This document shows positions 27,335-39,400 of a DNA stretch of 64,000 nt, piece by piece. The first letter of the stretch is position 1; each line of letters begins with the position of its first letter. The notes under the pieces were generated by a model that saw only the letters and a program-made list of their open reading frames with translations, had not been told where the DNA came from and searched no databases. The stretch comes from Ceratopteris richardii. Lineage: Eukaryota; Streptophyta; Polypodiopsida; Polypodiales; Pteridaceae. A program made the translations under genes and the position numbers. The stretch spans positions 16,469,267 to 16,533,266 of the forward strand of contig CM035431.1 in the NCBI GenBank assembly GCA_020310875.1, read 5' to 3'.

Positions 27335-29444
27335 CTATGATGCCCTGATATACATAGTGCAAGCTAGTTTGAAGGTACGTGTAATCTTCTGCTTGAGGGA
27401 ATTTAGCATATCTTTCAAAATTGCAGGTTCTATAAGTTGTGCATCAGTCCTAACAGAACTGGCAGCAATTACCTGACTGATAAGTAATTCCGTCTGCGTC
27501 TGCAAAAAGGATTCCTGTAAATAAAATTCATTGGCCAGAGCAGCATCTCGTCGCAGCTTCATTTCCGCTATGTCTGCATCAATCTGCGAGAGCCTATCCG
27601 CCTGAACTCTCAACTGCTTTTCTCGTCTTTCAAGTTCTTGCACTTGAAACTGCATCGTCTTGTAAAAGTCTTCTCTCTCCTTTTGCACACATGCAAGTTG
27701 CTTCTTCAACTGGAGGGTCTTGGAAATCTCTTCAGTAAACTCTTGATCTCTCTGGAACAATCGCTCAGTTACATTATGCAGTTCAGCTTTTGCTTTAAGC
27801 ACATTAGCAGCAAGTGACTACGAGGCCTCTTCTAAAACACTGAATGCATCCTGTGTATTGTGGAGCTCATTGCCTAAGGCTATCATAGCGTTGGCCTTGT
27901 CAGCAACTTCTTGCTTTAATTCTATAATCTCGCTGTCCCGTTGAGCAATGATATTGTCCTTTACCGCTAACTGTTCTTGGAGTTGCTGGATTTGAGTCTA
28001 CAATGAATGATTCTCGGCTTTGGCTGCAAGTACTTCTTCTTGGAGAGGGGCAATGTCTGCTTCTAGAAGGTCAACCTTGCACTGCAACTCCTATTGAATT
28101 GTCTGAGTGGCCATCTTCATCTGGAGGGGCAATTGTTGAGAGAATTGGATGAGGAGTTGGCCCATGGATGCCAATTCAATGAACATTACGATTGGAGGAA
28201 GAGAAGGAGGAGATTGTGATGATGAGGCAGTGAGGAGGTGAGGTGATGATGGTGGAGAGGAGTCGGGAGAGGAGAGGAGATTGGTTCACGAAGGGCAGTG
28301 AAAGGCGCAGAGGGAGGAACTTCAACAGCATCAAGAATGTTGGTTGGAGGGGGTAGAGGGATAAGAGAAGTCGGAACCAAAACTATTCTGGTCTCATTCT
28401 GGGGTACCGACAGGGCGACTTTGGTAACTGCTTCTTCATTACCGGTCGATTGATTGACTACATCTGCTTGGGTGTCTTCGATTGGTGAAGAAGGAGATTG
28501 ACAGTCACTACCAACGGGAGCTTCCATTGTTTCCTTCACAGCCTCAGCATCCGATTGATGAGATTCCTCCCGTTGTGAACTTCAGCTACATCTTCCATAA
28601 TAACATCTTGTTCGGGTTGCTTACTAGGAGAAGACAGAACAGATTCTACCTGTAAGGAAGTGGCGGTGTCATGAAAGACTTCAACGTCTTGAACTACAGT
28701 GGAACCCTGCACCTGGCTTTGCGATGGGCTAATGCATCTGTGTTTCCCCTGGAAGAAATGGAGCAGGTCTTCATCATCATCGTCCTCCATCATCTGCGTA
28801 GACTCCTCATGCAGAAGCATAGTATTCATTGGAGGTGGTTGCGCTGCTTGTATCACCGGAAGAAGAAGGGAGAGCAAATGTGGCAGCCAAGTTCTTGGAA
28901 TCTTGTTCTTGGCTATTTGCTTGTTAACTGCTTGGCATTCGTGGTGAATGCACCAGAAGAAGAATGACATAAAATTGATGGTTTCTCTAGAAGCAGTGTC
29001 TATCATGGAATAGAATGGACGGGAGATACCATACGTGCGTTTTTGCAGGTTTAAGGCTGCTACGAGAAATTGCAGCATGGTGCACTCTAGCTCGGGTCAA
29101 CAGAGAATGGCAAACTCATTAGATGAGTGCCGGGGAAAAGCTTCTTTCATAGTTGCTAGCAGAAGGAGTGGTCCATCAACCAATCCTTCCAGAGGGAGAC
29201 GGAACCCCTCAGCAACCGTGTTGAGTGTAACTACTACACAGGGGTTTATACACATTAATGGCCAACACTGCTCGGTAGCGGGAGTGGCAGCGATGGCGGA
29301 GATAATCTGTGTGTGAAAGGGATGACACTCTACGGAATGCCAAGGCAATTCATCGAAGCCCATGAGTCCTTGAGTATGTAGGTACTCACTCACATCCAGA
29401 GTGAGACCTGCACGGAAGGTTACTATGTTCGCAAGAGCTTCCAT
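27335..29444 (-). pseudogene. Gypsy B extra ORF after pol, coiled-coil protein
   Basis: About 700 codons in the sense of gag-pol, between integrase and 3' LTR, ending 56 bases before the LTR. The ATG is at 29444. The N-terminal third is globular and rich in hydrophobic and aromatic residues (RLPLEGLVDGPLLLLATMKE, TINFMSFFFWCIHHECQ). An acidic stretch (MMEDDDDEDLL) and a Pro/Ser/His-rich linker follow. The last third is a long coiled coil (EDFYKTMQFQVQELERREKQ, ADIAEMKLRRDAAL). It is broken by a TGA at about 29097, three TAGs (28091, 27998, 27818) and two frameshifts (about 28565 and 28245), yet the protein pattern continues through each. No signal peptide, furin site or membrane anchor, so it does not look like an envelope gene. 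I recognise no family. Confidence 0.65.
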
Positions 29445-29699
29445 GGCAGACTCAGAGACAAGTGAAAACACAGAGCACACAAGGGTCGCAAACACACAAA
29501 GGCACAATAGCGACTAATAGCGAAAAGAACAAGATTAAGTAGGAACACTAGAAAAATCAGGTGGCAAGAACCCTAATCATAACGCAGTATTGGAAATATA
29601 TAGACATAAGGGTGACATGCATGCATTAACAGAAGCAGCGACACAGAGGCAGCTATTAATCATGGTTAGATAAGAAAACGGAAGGATTACGGTCAGTTG

Positions 29700-30790
29700 G
29701 TGGTAGACGATGGATGATAGGGCCGAAGCTTTGAACCATTAATCACTTTAGGGAAAAGGTGACCAATTAGGGTAGACAACCAAAAAGTTGCGGGTCCCAC
29801 TTGTTCAACAATCCGATATGGACAGAACCGTCATAGCTTAAATTTTCCGGCAAATCTATTAGACTTAGCATTATAAAAGAGGACTAATTTGTTTACCGTA
29901 AACAGAGGGGTTTTGAGGAAACGATCATGGGTTTTGGCCTGTCTCAACTGCACTTCCTGCATCAATGGGAAACTCTCTAGATGTTGTTCATACAGGGACC
30001 GTAAGGTCTCCAATTGAAAGAGGAAAGATTCTTCCGATAATAGCTTCCGTTCCAGGGCCACACACAGACTGGGAACCACTAGTTCTATAGGAGTAATCGC
30101 TTCTAATCCATACGCCAACTTGAAAGGAGTTGTTCTGGTCGCCACTTTGTATGTGGTACGATAAGCCCATAATACAGCAGGTAGAAATTGGTCCCATCTC
30201 TCTAGTCAGTCCAACACCAATTTCTTCAAGATGTTTAAGAGAGATTTGTTGGTACTCTCAGAAAGTCCATTTGCTCGTGGGTAATAGGGAGAACTGAATT
30301 TATGCATAATCTAGAATGGTTTCGTAAGCACTTGCATTAATGAATTTGGAAAGTGCGTACCTTGATCAGTTACTATCTCCAAGGGTAAACCAAAGATATC
30401 CTTCATTAAGCATTTAACAACCGCAGCCACTGTAGCTGATCGTAGAGCCCATGCTTCGGCCCATCTAGTTGCGTAATCAGTGCATGTCAGAATATATCTA
30501 TTATTGGTGACTGTTGCTGGAGGTGTAATTGGTCCTATGAAATCCAAACCCCATTTCTCAAAAGGTTCAACAGGTACAATGGGTTGGAGAGGGAAGTAGT
30601 GTTGTTGTAAAGGCTGATTGGAATGCTGACACTCATCGCATTGTTGTACATATTTGCTGACATCACAATACATAGTGGGCCATCACAATCCACTCTGCAG
30701 AATCTTCCGGTGAGTTAGTTCCGCCGCAAAACGGCCTCCGGTTGGGGCAGTATGGGCCATGGTAACGACTGAAGCAATTTCATGTGGGGG
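29700..30790 (-). pseudogene. Gypsy B integrase
   Basis: Pieces at 30790-30311 and 30310-29700. The zinc domain has YVQQCDECQHSNQP but its second His position reads Arg (GGRFAAE), and a stop lies near 30680. The core shows EKWGLDFIGPITPPATV (Asp 1), LEIVTDQGTHFPNSL (Asp 2) and, after a frame break, YPRANGLSESTNKS (Glu). The C-terminal part has RTTPFKLAYGLEAITPIELV and a tail ending around 29700. All three catalytic residues survive, but the frame is broken at about 30310 and 30210. Confidence 0.85.
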
Positions 30791-31653
30791 GGACACATCT
30801 GAGCAGTACTCTTGAGTGATCCATGTGATATAATTGTCCGACAATTAACCAAAAGCGTCAACTATACGTGGCTAGTCTTCGTCTAGCAGCTAAAGAAATC
30901 ATACTAGGTGGACATCCACTAGTCAAGAACAGAAGCAGGGTGTCATAGTAAAAAGAGGTACTGGTAATTCCTGTTGATCATCTTGTATTGTCTGTACTGC
31001 ATAGATGGCTGGTGTTGTATCATCAATTCCCTTCGGAGGCTCACCGGAATCCAATCGAGAGAGAAAGTCAACAAGAGTGTGTGCTGACCCTGGTCAATGT
31101 ACGATGGAGTAATCAAATTCTTGTAGCAGCAAGACCCATCATGCTAGCCGTCCTCCCAAATGCTATTGGCGCACCAGATACACCAATGTTGCATGGTCTA
31201 CGTGGAAGGTGAACCGTCTGCCCAACAGATAATGTCAATTTTTTTTCATAGAATATACTAATCCAAGACACTCCCGTTCAGTAACGGAATAGTTACGCTC
31301 TGTCGGGGCCAATCTGTGGCTCGCATAATATACGAGACGAAACCATTTATCCATCTACTACATCAGCACGCTACCAATGGCACTGTCGGATGCATCTACA
31401 AAGACATGAAATGGCAATTACCAATTGGGTGCTTGTAAAATGGGCGCCTGAGTTAACAATGATTTCAGTATGTCAAAAGAAAGTTGACACTCTTCAGTCC
31501 ATTCGAACTGACATGGGCTACTGGTGATCAATCGATTAAGTGGTATGGCTAGATGAGCAAGCCCACGCAGATGTCTCCCATGCCACCGGATTTGGCCCAA
31601 AAATCACATCACGTCTTTAGGTGTCTTAGGAGCAGAAGCCTCTAGTACGGCCT
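30791..31653 (-). pseudogene. Gypsy B RNase H and connection
   Basis: Minus-strand words LAHLAIPLNRLITSSPCQFE, WTEECQLSFDILKSLLTQAP, HVFVDASDSAIGSVL and YYASHRLAPTERNYSVTERE mark the RT connection and RNase H (the first Asp in FVDAS, the Glu in TERE). Several stops and shifts interrupt it, and the C-terminal part (30800-31230) is hard to read. RNase H would degrade the RNA strand during cDNA synthesis. Confidence 0.75.
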
Positions 31654-32532
31654 TCACTTTGTCTGGATCACTTGAATGCCTTGTTTTGAAATAACGTGTC
31701 CGCTGCCACAAGATACAGAGAATACCGATTTATTTGGGTTCAGGCACAAGCGATATTCCCGACACTTTGAAAAACAACACCGTAAATGGTACAGGTGTGC
31801 CGACGTATCACCGGATAACGAGAAATCATCCAGATACACTCTCATAAATGTGGTGAGATAAGGGGAAAAAATTTCTTGCATGCAGCATTGGAACGTACTA
31901 GGAGCATTGCACAGTCCAAACCACATTATGATACACACATAGACACCCCAGTTGGTAATAAATGCAGTCTTGGGTATATCCTGCTTGGCCATTTGGACTT
32001 GATTGTAACCATTGTATCCATCTAGAAAGGAATACATCTCCCTGTCGGCCACGTCGTCTAACATGGTATCCAGGAACGGCAACGGAAATGGATCAGGTAC
32101 GGTTGTAGCATTGAGCTTTCGGTAGTCCACGCATATCCGCAGCTGCTTGTTTTTCTTCGGAACTATAACAATGGGAGAGATCCATTCTGCATGCTCAATA
32201 ATCACAATAAATCCCACCGTCAACAATCGATCAAGTTCGGCTTTAATCTGTGCCGGATAGTTAGGATTCATCCTATAACTAAGTTGTTTGATGGGTCTCG
32301 CATCGGGTTTCAGCACCACTCTCTCTTGATAAATCCGTGGGTCCAACGCCTTCATGTCCCTATAATCCCATGCAAACACATCCGCAAACTCTCGTAGCAG
32401 CTGCAACAGTTGCTCCTGGAAAGTCTCGGATAGTCCGGCCTTTATTTTTACGGATCGTGGGTTGGTTTGGTCACCTAAATTGCAGGTGATCAGCTGATCT
32501 TCCGGTACATAGAACTGCCAAGGCCTTTCCAA
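31654..32532 (-). CDS. Gypsy B reverse transcriptase
   Basis: 292 open codons with all main RT blocks: EFADVFAWDYRDMKALDPRI before RT, then EWISPIVIVPKKNKQLRICV, DYRKLNATTVPDPFPLPFLD, YSFLDGYNGYNQVQMAKQD, WFGLCNAPSTFQCCMQE and the catalytic RVYLDDFSLSG (YLDD box). Small substitutions (for example MPFGL to MWFGL) suggest drift. The frame ends near the thumb; the rest of the polyprotein continues in other frames. Confidence 0.88.
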   Translation of the reverse strand: MERPWQFYVPEDQLITCNLGDQTNPRSVKIKAGLSETFQEQLLQLLREFADVFAWDYRDMKALDPRIYQERVVLKPDARPIKQLSYRMNPNYPAQIKAELDRLLTVGFIVIIEHAEWISPIVIVPKKNKQLRICVDYRKLNATTVPDPFPLPFLDTMLDDVADREMYSFLDGYNGYNQVQMAKQDIPKTAFITNWGVYVCIIMWFGLCNAPSTFQCCMQEIFSPYLTTFMRVYLDDFSLSGDTSAHLYHLRCCFSKCREYRLCLNPNKSVFSVSCGSGHVISKQGIQVIQTK

Positions 32533-32583
32533 ATCATCTTGGGACTGGAGTAATTATTGGAGCATTGATTCATCCAAATTCTG

Positions 32584-33332
32584 TTATGTACTCGACTCAT
32601 GCTCACCTGTCAGAGGTACCCCCGTGCAGGCTATCCGACTCCAGTTATCATCCACCGTTTGTAAATATACAGTGCCAAGTGCCATCAAATCCTTGTTGGC
32701 CTTAAGGGAAGTCTCCTTTTCATCATCGGAGAGACCATCCAACATGTGTACAGGCTCCGCAAAATATGTTCGTGCATGTAAGTCACACGGTTTCATGTCG
32801 TCCAACGGGACAACATATTTCCGGTGATTATTTTTAAAGACTAATTCATGCGCTGACCAGTCTTGCACTACCTTAGCTTGTTTTAGCCAACGATGTCCAA
32901 AGAGCAGATTGTAATCCAGGATCGATTCGGGTAAATCCAGCACAATAAAGGTCATTTTGAAAACAGAACCTTGTAGAGTGATCGGAATATCTCAACCAAA
33001 CCCACCGGATGGACTCGAGATTGATCAGCCATGCATACAAAGAACTGAACAGGTTCAATTTGCGTCCACCCAAGCCATTTGCAAAGTGCTGCTGTTGCAA
33101 TGTTGACACCAGATCCGCCATCAATTAGGACTTGTGTGATTTTATGGTTCTTGTACCATACCATAATCAGTGGTACTGTATCGTCCACCATTGGGTCCAA
33201 TTTCGATTGGATTGTAGCTATTGCGGGAGCACTCAAGGATCCCAGACTGCTGCTGAAACTATTGACGCACTCCAGGGACCAAAGCCAATAGTTCTCCCAA
33301 TGGTAGTGTAATCGATGCTTTGGATAGAACAT
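32584..33332 (-). pseudogene. Gypsy B protease, frameshifted
   Basis: First part 33332-32952 with the active site VLIDGGSGVNIATAALC: here the motif is D-G-G rather than D-S/T-G, a variant I know from some plant gypsy proteases. Second part 32955-32584, in another frame, has DLPESILDYNLLFGHRWLKQ, the end of the fold. The linker to RT holds SDDEKETSLKANKDLMALGT. One frameshift near 32985 and a stop at 32584 break the chain. Confidence 0.8.
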
Positions 33333-33408
33333 CCCACACCGAATCAGTTTTGGCTATTTTTGGTACGATCTCCGGTATGGATTTCGGTACTGTGGAAGTC
33401 ACATTTCG

Positions 33409-34237
33409 TCATTCGGGTACTTCCGGCGATAAGGTTTGCTGCATCACCGGAACTGGGTCAGGAAATACGGTTTGTTCTTGCGTAGCCCACTTGCTTGCTT
33501 TTGTAAACACCTTCTGTTGTTCATGAATTCCAAGTTCAAAAATCTCAGTAGCTGGCTGTAGTTGCTTTCCTGAACGTGTTTGCACTGCTGCTGTTTGAGT
33601 GTCGACTATTGATATGTACACCATATTTGCCATTGGATGTTGTCGTTCCTTTTTCTTTTTATCGTACTCAGCTGTATCTTTACAAAATCTTCGAATATGC
33701 CCGATTTCACCACAAAAACGACATTTGGGGGTGGAGGAGATGCACCTTCTCCTAATGGACCTGTATTCCATCGTCCACCTCGATAATTCCTATATCCTTG
33801 GTACGGAGTATTCCGCATCTGTGGTGGCACATAATGGCTAACCAGTTGCGCTTGTTCCTGAATAATGGCATTAACAGCTGCTCTGTTCTGTACCTTGGCA
33901 TTATACGGGCAAGTATCCATAGTGTGGTCTGTTGTATGGAAAATTGTGCAATACATTTGGTTTAGAGTGCATGTTGAACTGCTATGCCCTGGATTTTTGC
34001 ATTTGGTACAATAAAGTTGTTTCAAAGGATCCTCGTTGGATCGCCTGGACGCTTTCAGCCACTTTAGGTCTTCAGTGAATCCGCCCACTTTGTTTTCTAA
34101 TTGTAATGCCATAGGAATTACGGCATCCAAATTCATTCCTCCCACACACCAAATGATCATAATCTGCTTTAATTGGGGCTTTAATCCATTGATGAACCAC
34201 TGTGTGATAACGTCATCTGGTAAATTAGCATGCACGG
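33409..34237 (-). pseudogene. Gypsy B gag C-terminal half
   Basis: Minus-strand pieces 34235-33606 and 33771-33409. It begins HANLPDDVITQWFINGLKPQ, the end of the capsid domain, directly at the gypsy C insertion; the first half of the domain is at 45250 and beyond. Three zinc knuckles: CTKCKNPGHSSSTC; CTIFHTTDHTMDTC, where the second Cys is Phe; and CRFCGEIGHIRRFC, in the shifted frame. The damaged knuckle and the frameshift near 33740 show that it is no longer functional. Confidence 0.82.
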
Positions 34238-36370
34238 TGTCATCGAGATTTTCTCTCCTTTCTCACTTGTGAAGGCCTACAAAAAACATATTTGGTGAAG
34301 GTAGCTGGAATTCCCCGAGAAGTCAAGGATGCATCAAGGATGTCAAAGGAAGCTCACATACAAAGTTTCAAAGAAATCAAGAAAGTCCATGGTAGCGGTC
34401 AAAACTGGTCAAAGTTAGGAAATTAGGGCAAAAATTTCATTGTCACCAAATTAGATGAAAATTCATATACTTGTAAAGATTGTCAAAGGTAGTCTACAGC
34501 CCAAATTTCAGCAGAAAATGGATTTTGTAGCACATTGATATGCTATGTTCATTTTGTAAAAATGTAATTTTTCTAGTTTGACCCTACAAATTCTTGTATA
34601 GAAATTTATGTTAGCCATATGGTTTGGCATGTATAAAGATCATATGTGGCTACATATTTGTACAAATTTTCAAGGCTATCAAAGCTTCCTGGACACCTTA
34701 ATGCCACCTTGCAAGCTTCCAAATGTAGTCAAACTTGTACAAGGGAGATTCAGATGGGAGTTTTTTCTGCATATTCCTGAAGGAGATCTTTGGAGACATA
34801 GTCCTACAAAGTTTCATCTTCATCAAAGCCTATTTGGAGGGTCAAAGAGTACAAAGTCTAGTTTTTAGGATCACCGCAGTTTTCTAGTTTAAGCAAATTG
34901 AAGGGTTGAAGGGCCACCACATGGCGAAAGCTGATTGAGCCATGTTGTACGATCAAGATGAGCTCATATTCAAGGGTGGAGATGCACTTATGCTTAAAGC
35001 AAGGAGGATTCACGAGTTTTTCCATAAAAGAAGATTTTTTTGACAATCAAATATCAATAATGCAGCTTTTCTCCAAAAATAGTGGCTGATCTTATCCAAA
35101 CTGATGTCAGCACTGATCGGACGGTCCAGATCATCCCCAGATCCAATGGTGGAGAATGAAGGCGCCTAAATTTCACTCCTTTACACTAGATTTGATAGAA
35201 AGAACAATTTCAAGCCATTGATTTGATTAATCAAATGGTTGTAATCGAAAGTAGTGATCCTAGAGTTGAGAGTTGATTTCTCTAGATCCAAGGGCCCAAA
35301 TTCATTCAAAAAACTATATAAACCCCCCTCCAAACTCCTAGAGCATCATTGTTAGGCATCCATAGGGCTCATGCTAGCTTACAGTTTCCTTGAGATGATC
35401 ACCCTCGGTTGAGCGAGTGAGGATTTAAGGTGGGCTAGTATGAGTATAGTACCTAGTTTCAAATTTAAGTTAGAACTCCAATCTAGGATAGGCTCTTGAA
35501 ACCAGCATCTCTATCTTGACTCACCCTCGGTGGAGCGTGTGAGTGAGTTAGAGCTGGTTTTAATGAGTCTTAGACTTCTTTAGCTAGACGTTACGAGCCT
35601 AGACATACATAGGGTCACTGAAGTGGAACTCGCCTTCTTACGTGTGACATTCGGTTGAACTGTCATGGTTTGAGGGTCGGAACCACCTTTGATCAGTAGA
35701 CTGCCTAGCTTGACGTACCACGACGATCTTATACATGTATCTTAATTCAAATCCTTTTAATTCATGCCCCTTGTCACTTGTCTCTTGTCTCCTCTCTCAG
35801 TCTCTTAAGTATTTTTACATGTCTTCTATTTCTTCTATGTGTGAGAAGGCTCCGCAGTATTGCGTTGAACCAGTGAGGATGTTTCTTTGAGCTTGTGAGT
35901 AAACTCTATCATCATAATACACTTGCATGCATATAATCCATACGTACCTATACATATTGATTAGTTTCTGAAAGTGTCTAAGAAGCTCCAATATTGGACC
36001 ATTCTTCCTTTCGAAACTGATTTATGTGTAAGGATTCCATCTATTCTCGTCATGCATACATATCATCCAAAGAAGACTATGCATATGGATTAGAATTAGG
36101 AAGTGTTTAAGAAGCTCCTTCAATGGAGCATTCTTCCTTCCAAATTTGATTCGTGTGTATGGTTCTCTTTCATTCGTATCAGTCATGTTCATAAATCTAA
36201 CTTGCACTCCTACAATCCCATTCCCATAATCATTTCAACATCTCTCTCTTCTCCATACTCAACATTAATTTCACTTTCATGTCCTTAAACCTTCAACCAT
36301 TCATTAGCTTCATACACCCTGTGTGTGCCACGACTGGACCCGATCCACCCAGATTGCAATCACCTCCACA
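34238..36370 (+). repeat. 5' LTR of gypsy C
   Basis: 2133 bp, the same length as 43117-45249. It holds a TATA box (35315), two CACCCTCGG hairpin words near 35400 and 35520, and a tandem hairpin pair near 35980 and 36109. It ends CACCTCCACA at 36370. Confidence 0.95.
35315..35322 (+). promoter_or_regulatory. Likely TATA box in gypsy C 5' LTR
   Basis: TATATAAA within CTATATAAACCCCCCTCC, about 1.08 kb into the LTR, with a pyrimidine-rich stretch downstream. This layout fits a plant core promoter, which LTRs must carry. The start site itself cannot be seen. The 3' LTR has the same box at 44194-44201. Confidence 0.6.
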
Positions 36371-36426
36371 TTTGAACCCGACGTGAAACGCTTCATGGAA
36401 TTTGCTTCTGATCTTGTTGGGAGGTT

Positions 36427-39400
36427 GTGATCCATATCCTTTGTTTCATATTTTTCATCCTCATCATATCATCATCATCGGTCTTGAGTGTTGCACTAGA
36501 TTTCTCACAGTATCGTGCACATCTTCGTCGTGAAGTAAACACATTTGTGAGAGATCTAGAGCATCGTGCATCACTTGCTTATTCACATAAGATGGAGGAA
36601 GGATTCAAATCCCTTATTGTTGAGAAACAAGGCCAAAGAATAGTCTCTTCTATGTTGAGAGAGAAGGGAAAATTCAATGGCATCAACATCACAAGCTACT
36701 TAGATTTGTTTGAAGAGAAAGCTATGACTTTTGGTCTTCCTGAAGATCTTTTGATATCATTCTTTGAACGAATTGTTGATAGCTCTATCATAAACTGTGT
36801 CACTCAATATGATAGTCTTCCTTGGAGTGATTTTAGAAAGGAGATGCTCAAAGAATTCTATCTTGAAGATTATAGCCAACATAATCGGGATGGATTCTTA
36901 CGATGGGTCAATTCCCCAAAGCCTAGTAGCTCTATTACTCACTTACAAAATGAGTATATTAGACGCTATGAACAACTTCCTAATGAGGATAAGATAACTT
37001 TGGAACCTGATCTTGTGATCAATTTTCTTAAGCTTCTTCATCCTAAAACTCGTAGGGAAGTTGAATGGCGATTAGAAGAACCGGATAAGCGCTATGGTCT
37101 TACTGACAATTGGCAAAAAGTGCGTAAAGTAGTAGAGGTTGTAGCCCATAGACATCAAAGGCAATCCATGCTTTATGAGCAAACTAGTCTTCCTCAAGCT
37201 AGCCTTCCACAAACTAAGGAGCAAGTTAGAGAACAATCCCATGCTCTGATTTTTTACTCTACTCCTATTCCTCAAATGATGGAGCCTACTCAAGGTTTTA
37301 AAGTAGAGCCAAATAAAAGTGTAGTTGAACAATCTCAAGTGGAAATTCTCACTAAGCAAATGGAAAGTGTTATTACTACACAATCCAAGTTGGCCAAGAC
37401 TATAGATGCTTTACAATCTAATTACACCAAAACTTTCCAAAATCAAATGAACCCAATGACTTTTCAAGAGCCTAATCAACATCTTATAGCTACCAATCAA
37501 AATCCACAAGTAGCTCCTACTCAAGCATATCAAGTTCCTCCAATGCATAATCCGTCAATGCAAAATCCTCATCCTCCTGTGCAAAATCCTCAAATGTATC
37601 AAAACATGTATCCTCAAGCTTCACAAATAGCTATTCAAAATCCTCAAAATCAAAATTTTCAAAATCATCAACCGTATAATATGGAAGCTCCTCTTGCACC
37701 TCAAGTACCACATGTTGCTCCCCAAGCTCCTCAAATACATCAATTGCCTTATCAAAATCCTAATTATCCTGTTCAAGCAATACCTTATCAACAAAATCCT
37801 CAATTTCAAAAGTTCCCACCACAAGTTAATCAAAATCCTCAAAATCAAAATGGTTTTGTGCGTGGCCCTCGTAGGTGTCCTTGGTGTGATTTGTTAGAGC
37901 ACTTTTTGAGAGATTGTGAACTATTGAAGGTTGCTAAGGAGCAACGACTAGTAGTAGACATAGACAAGAAAATCTGTGACTATCGATCTAGGCTACCTTT
38001 GCAAGGAAATTATGGTAAGGGAGGAATGAAAAAACATTATGAAAATATAACCATAACGGACGTAGGAACTAGAGGAGTGAAACTTGAAGCTCTTGATGAA
38101 CAACAAGTAGAATCAAGTAAACCCACAAAGGAAGTTGACTTTTTCATAGAGGCTTTAGTAAGAGCACGAGATGTGATTAGGAGAATAACGACTTGGGAGT
38201 CACCGATAGAAGATCAATCTCTTATTTCTCACATATCCAATGTAGAAGAAAAGCGAAAAAGAGATGAAGCTGAGCCTAGTGAAAGAAGAGTAACGCAAAA
38301 ACCAACCTCAGAGGGAATAGAAACAATCATAGAGCAGGGAGAAACATCACAATCCGAAGATAAAAAACAAGAATCACAACCCAATGAACAAAAACAAGAG
38401 GAGAAAAAAAAAGGGAAGAAGACAAAGCAAAGAAAAACAGAACCAAAGCCTTTAGATAAACAAGAACAATCAAAACAAATTGAAGATCAAACACGAGAAC
38501 ATGAACAAAAACAAGACCATGAGCAAAAACAAAAGAAACCAAAGAGAAAACCTAAAGCCATCTTGATTTCAGAAATTGAGAGAAAAATAGATCCTATGGA
38601 GATTTTAGATGACATTTTGCTTAAGAGTCAAGTGACTATGTCTTTAGAACAAGTTTTCTCTATTGCAAAGCCTGTTTTTAAAGATAATTTTATCGGCCTA
38701 ATTAAAAGGAAGAGGTTTCCGCTTAATCTAGATACTGAGATGCAAGATTCTCTAGATCAAGATCAAGCTATGAATGAAGCCTTAAACTTTGATGAATCTG
38801 ATGAAGAGGACTTTGATGATGATGAAGTAAATGTTAATAAAAATTTCTTAGGACCTATTCAACCTGACCATGAAAATCATGAAAACAATCCTGAAAGTCA
38901 GTTTAAAAGAACATTTTGGTCTAGAGGTACATCAGAGATGCATGTTAAAATAGGAAATGATAAGAACACTATCACTGTAAATGCATTAGTAGATTCCGGC
39001 TCTGAAATCAATGTGATTTCAAGAGAAGTTTATGATAAGTTTCGATGGCCCATAGATAAAGATTGTGGATGGCGTATGAGAACTGCAGATAATGGTGTAG
39101 GTACCCTGTATGGAGCTTGTGCTAGTGTGCCCATATCCATAGGAGGAATCACAAAAGAGTTTCACTTTTTTATTCAAGATAATTGCTCCTATGAGGTTCT
39201 CTTAGGTCAACCCTTTATTTGTGAGAGTCGTATGGAAACTAAAGCCATGGATGATGGGTCTACCTATGCTAGATTTAAGTATAAGGATGGAATGCAATCA
39301 CAAGTCATGACAGTGGGAGTGAATCATCCTAGGAATCGATTGTCAATTAGAAATAAACCTATTGTTACTCAGAGTCATGAGCATGCTTGTAGTGATTGTG

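Noticed and set aside
27335..29444. An envelope gene in gypsy B
   Set aside because: No signal peptide, cleavage site or convincing membrane anchor; the C-terminal part is a long charged coiled coil.
35400..35550. CACCCTCGG hairpin words in the LTR of gypsy C as another covarying pair
   Set aside because: The two units share most stem bases, and the differing ones do not consistently keep pairing, so covariation is not shown.
36427..36510. A signal peptide at the start of the gypsy C gag frame
   Set aside because: The hydrophobic start depends on a GTG codon. The first ATG of the frame lies after it, and gag proteins are not secreted.
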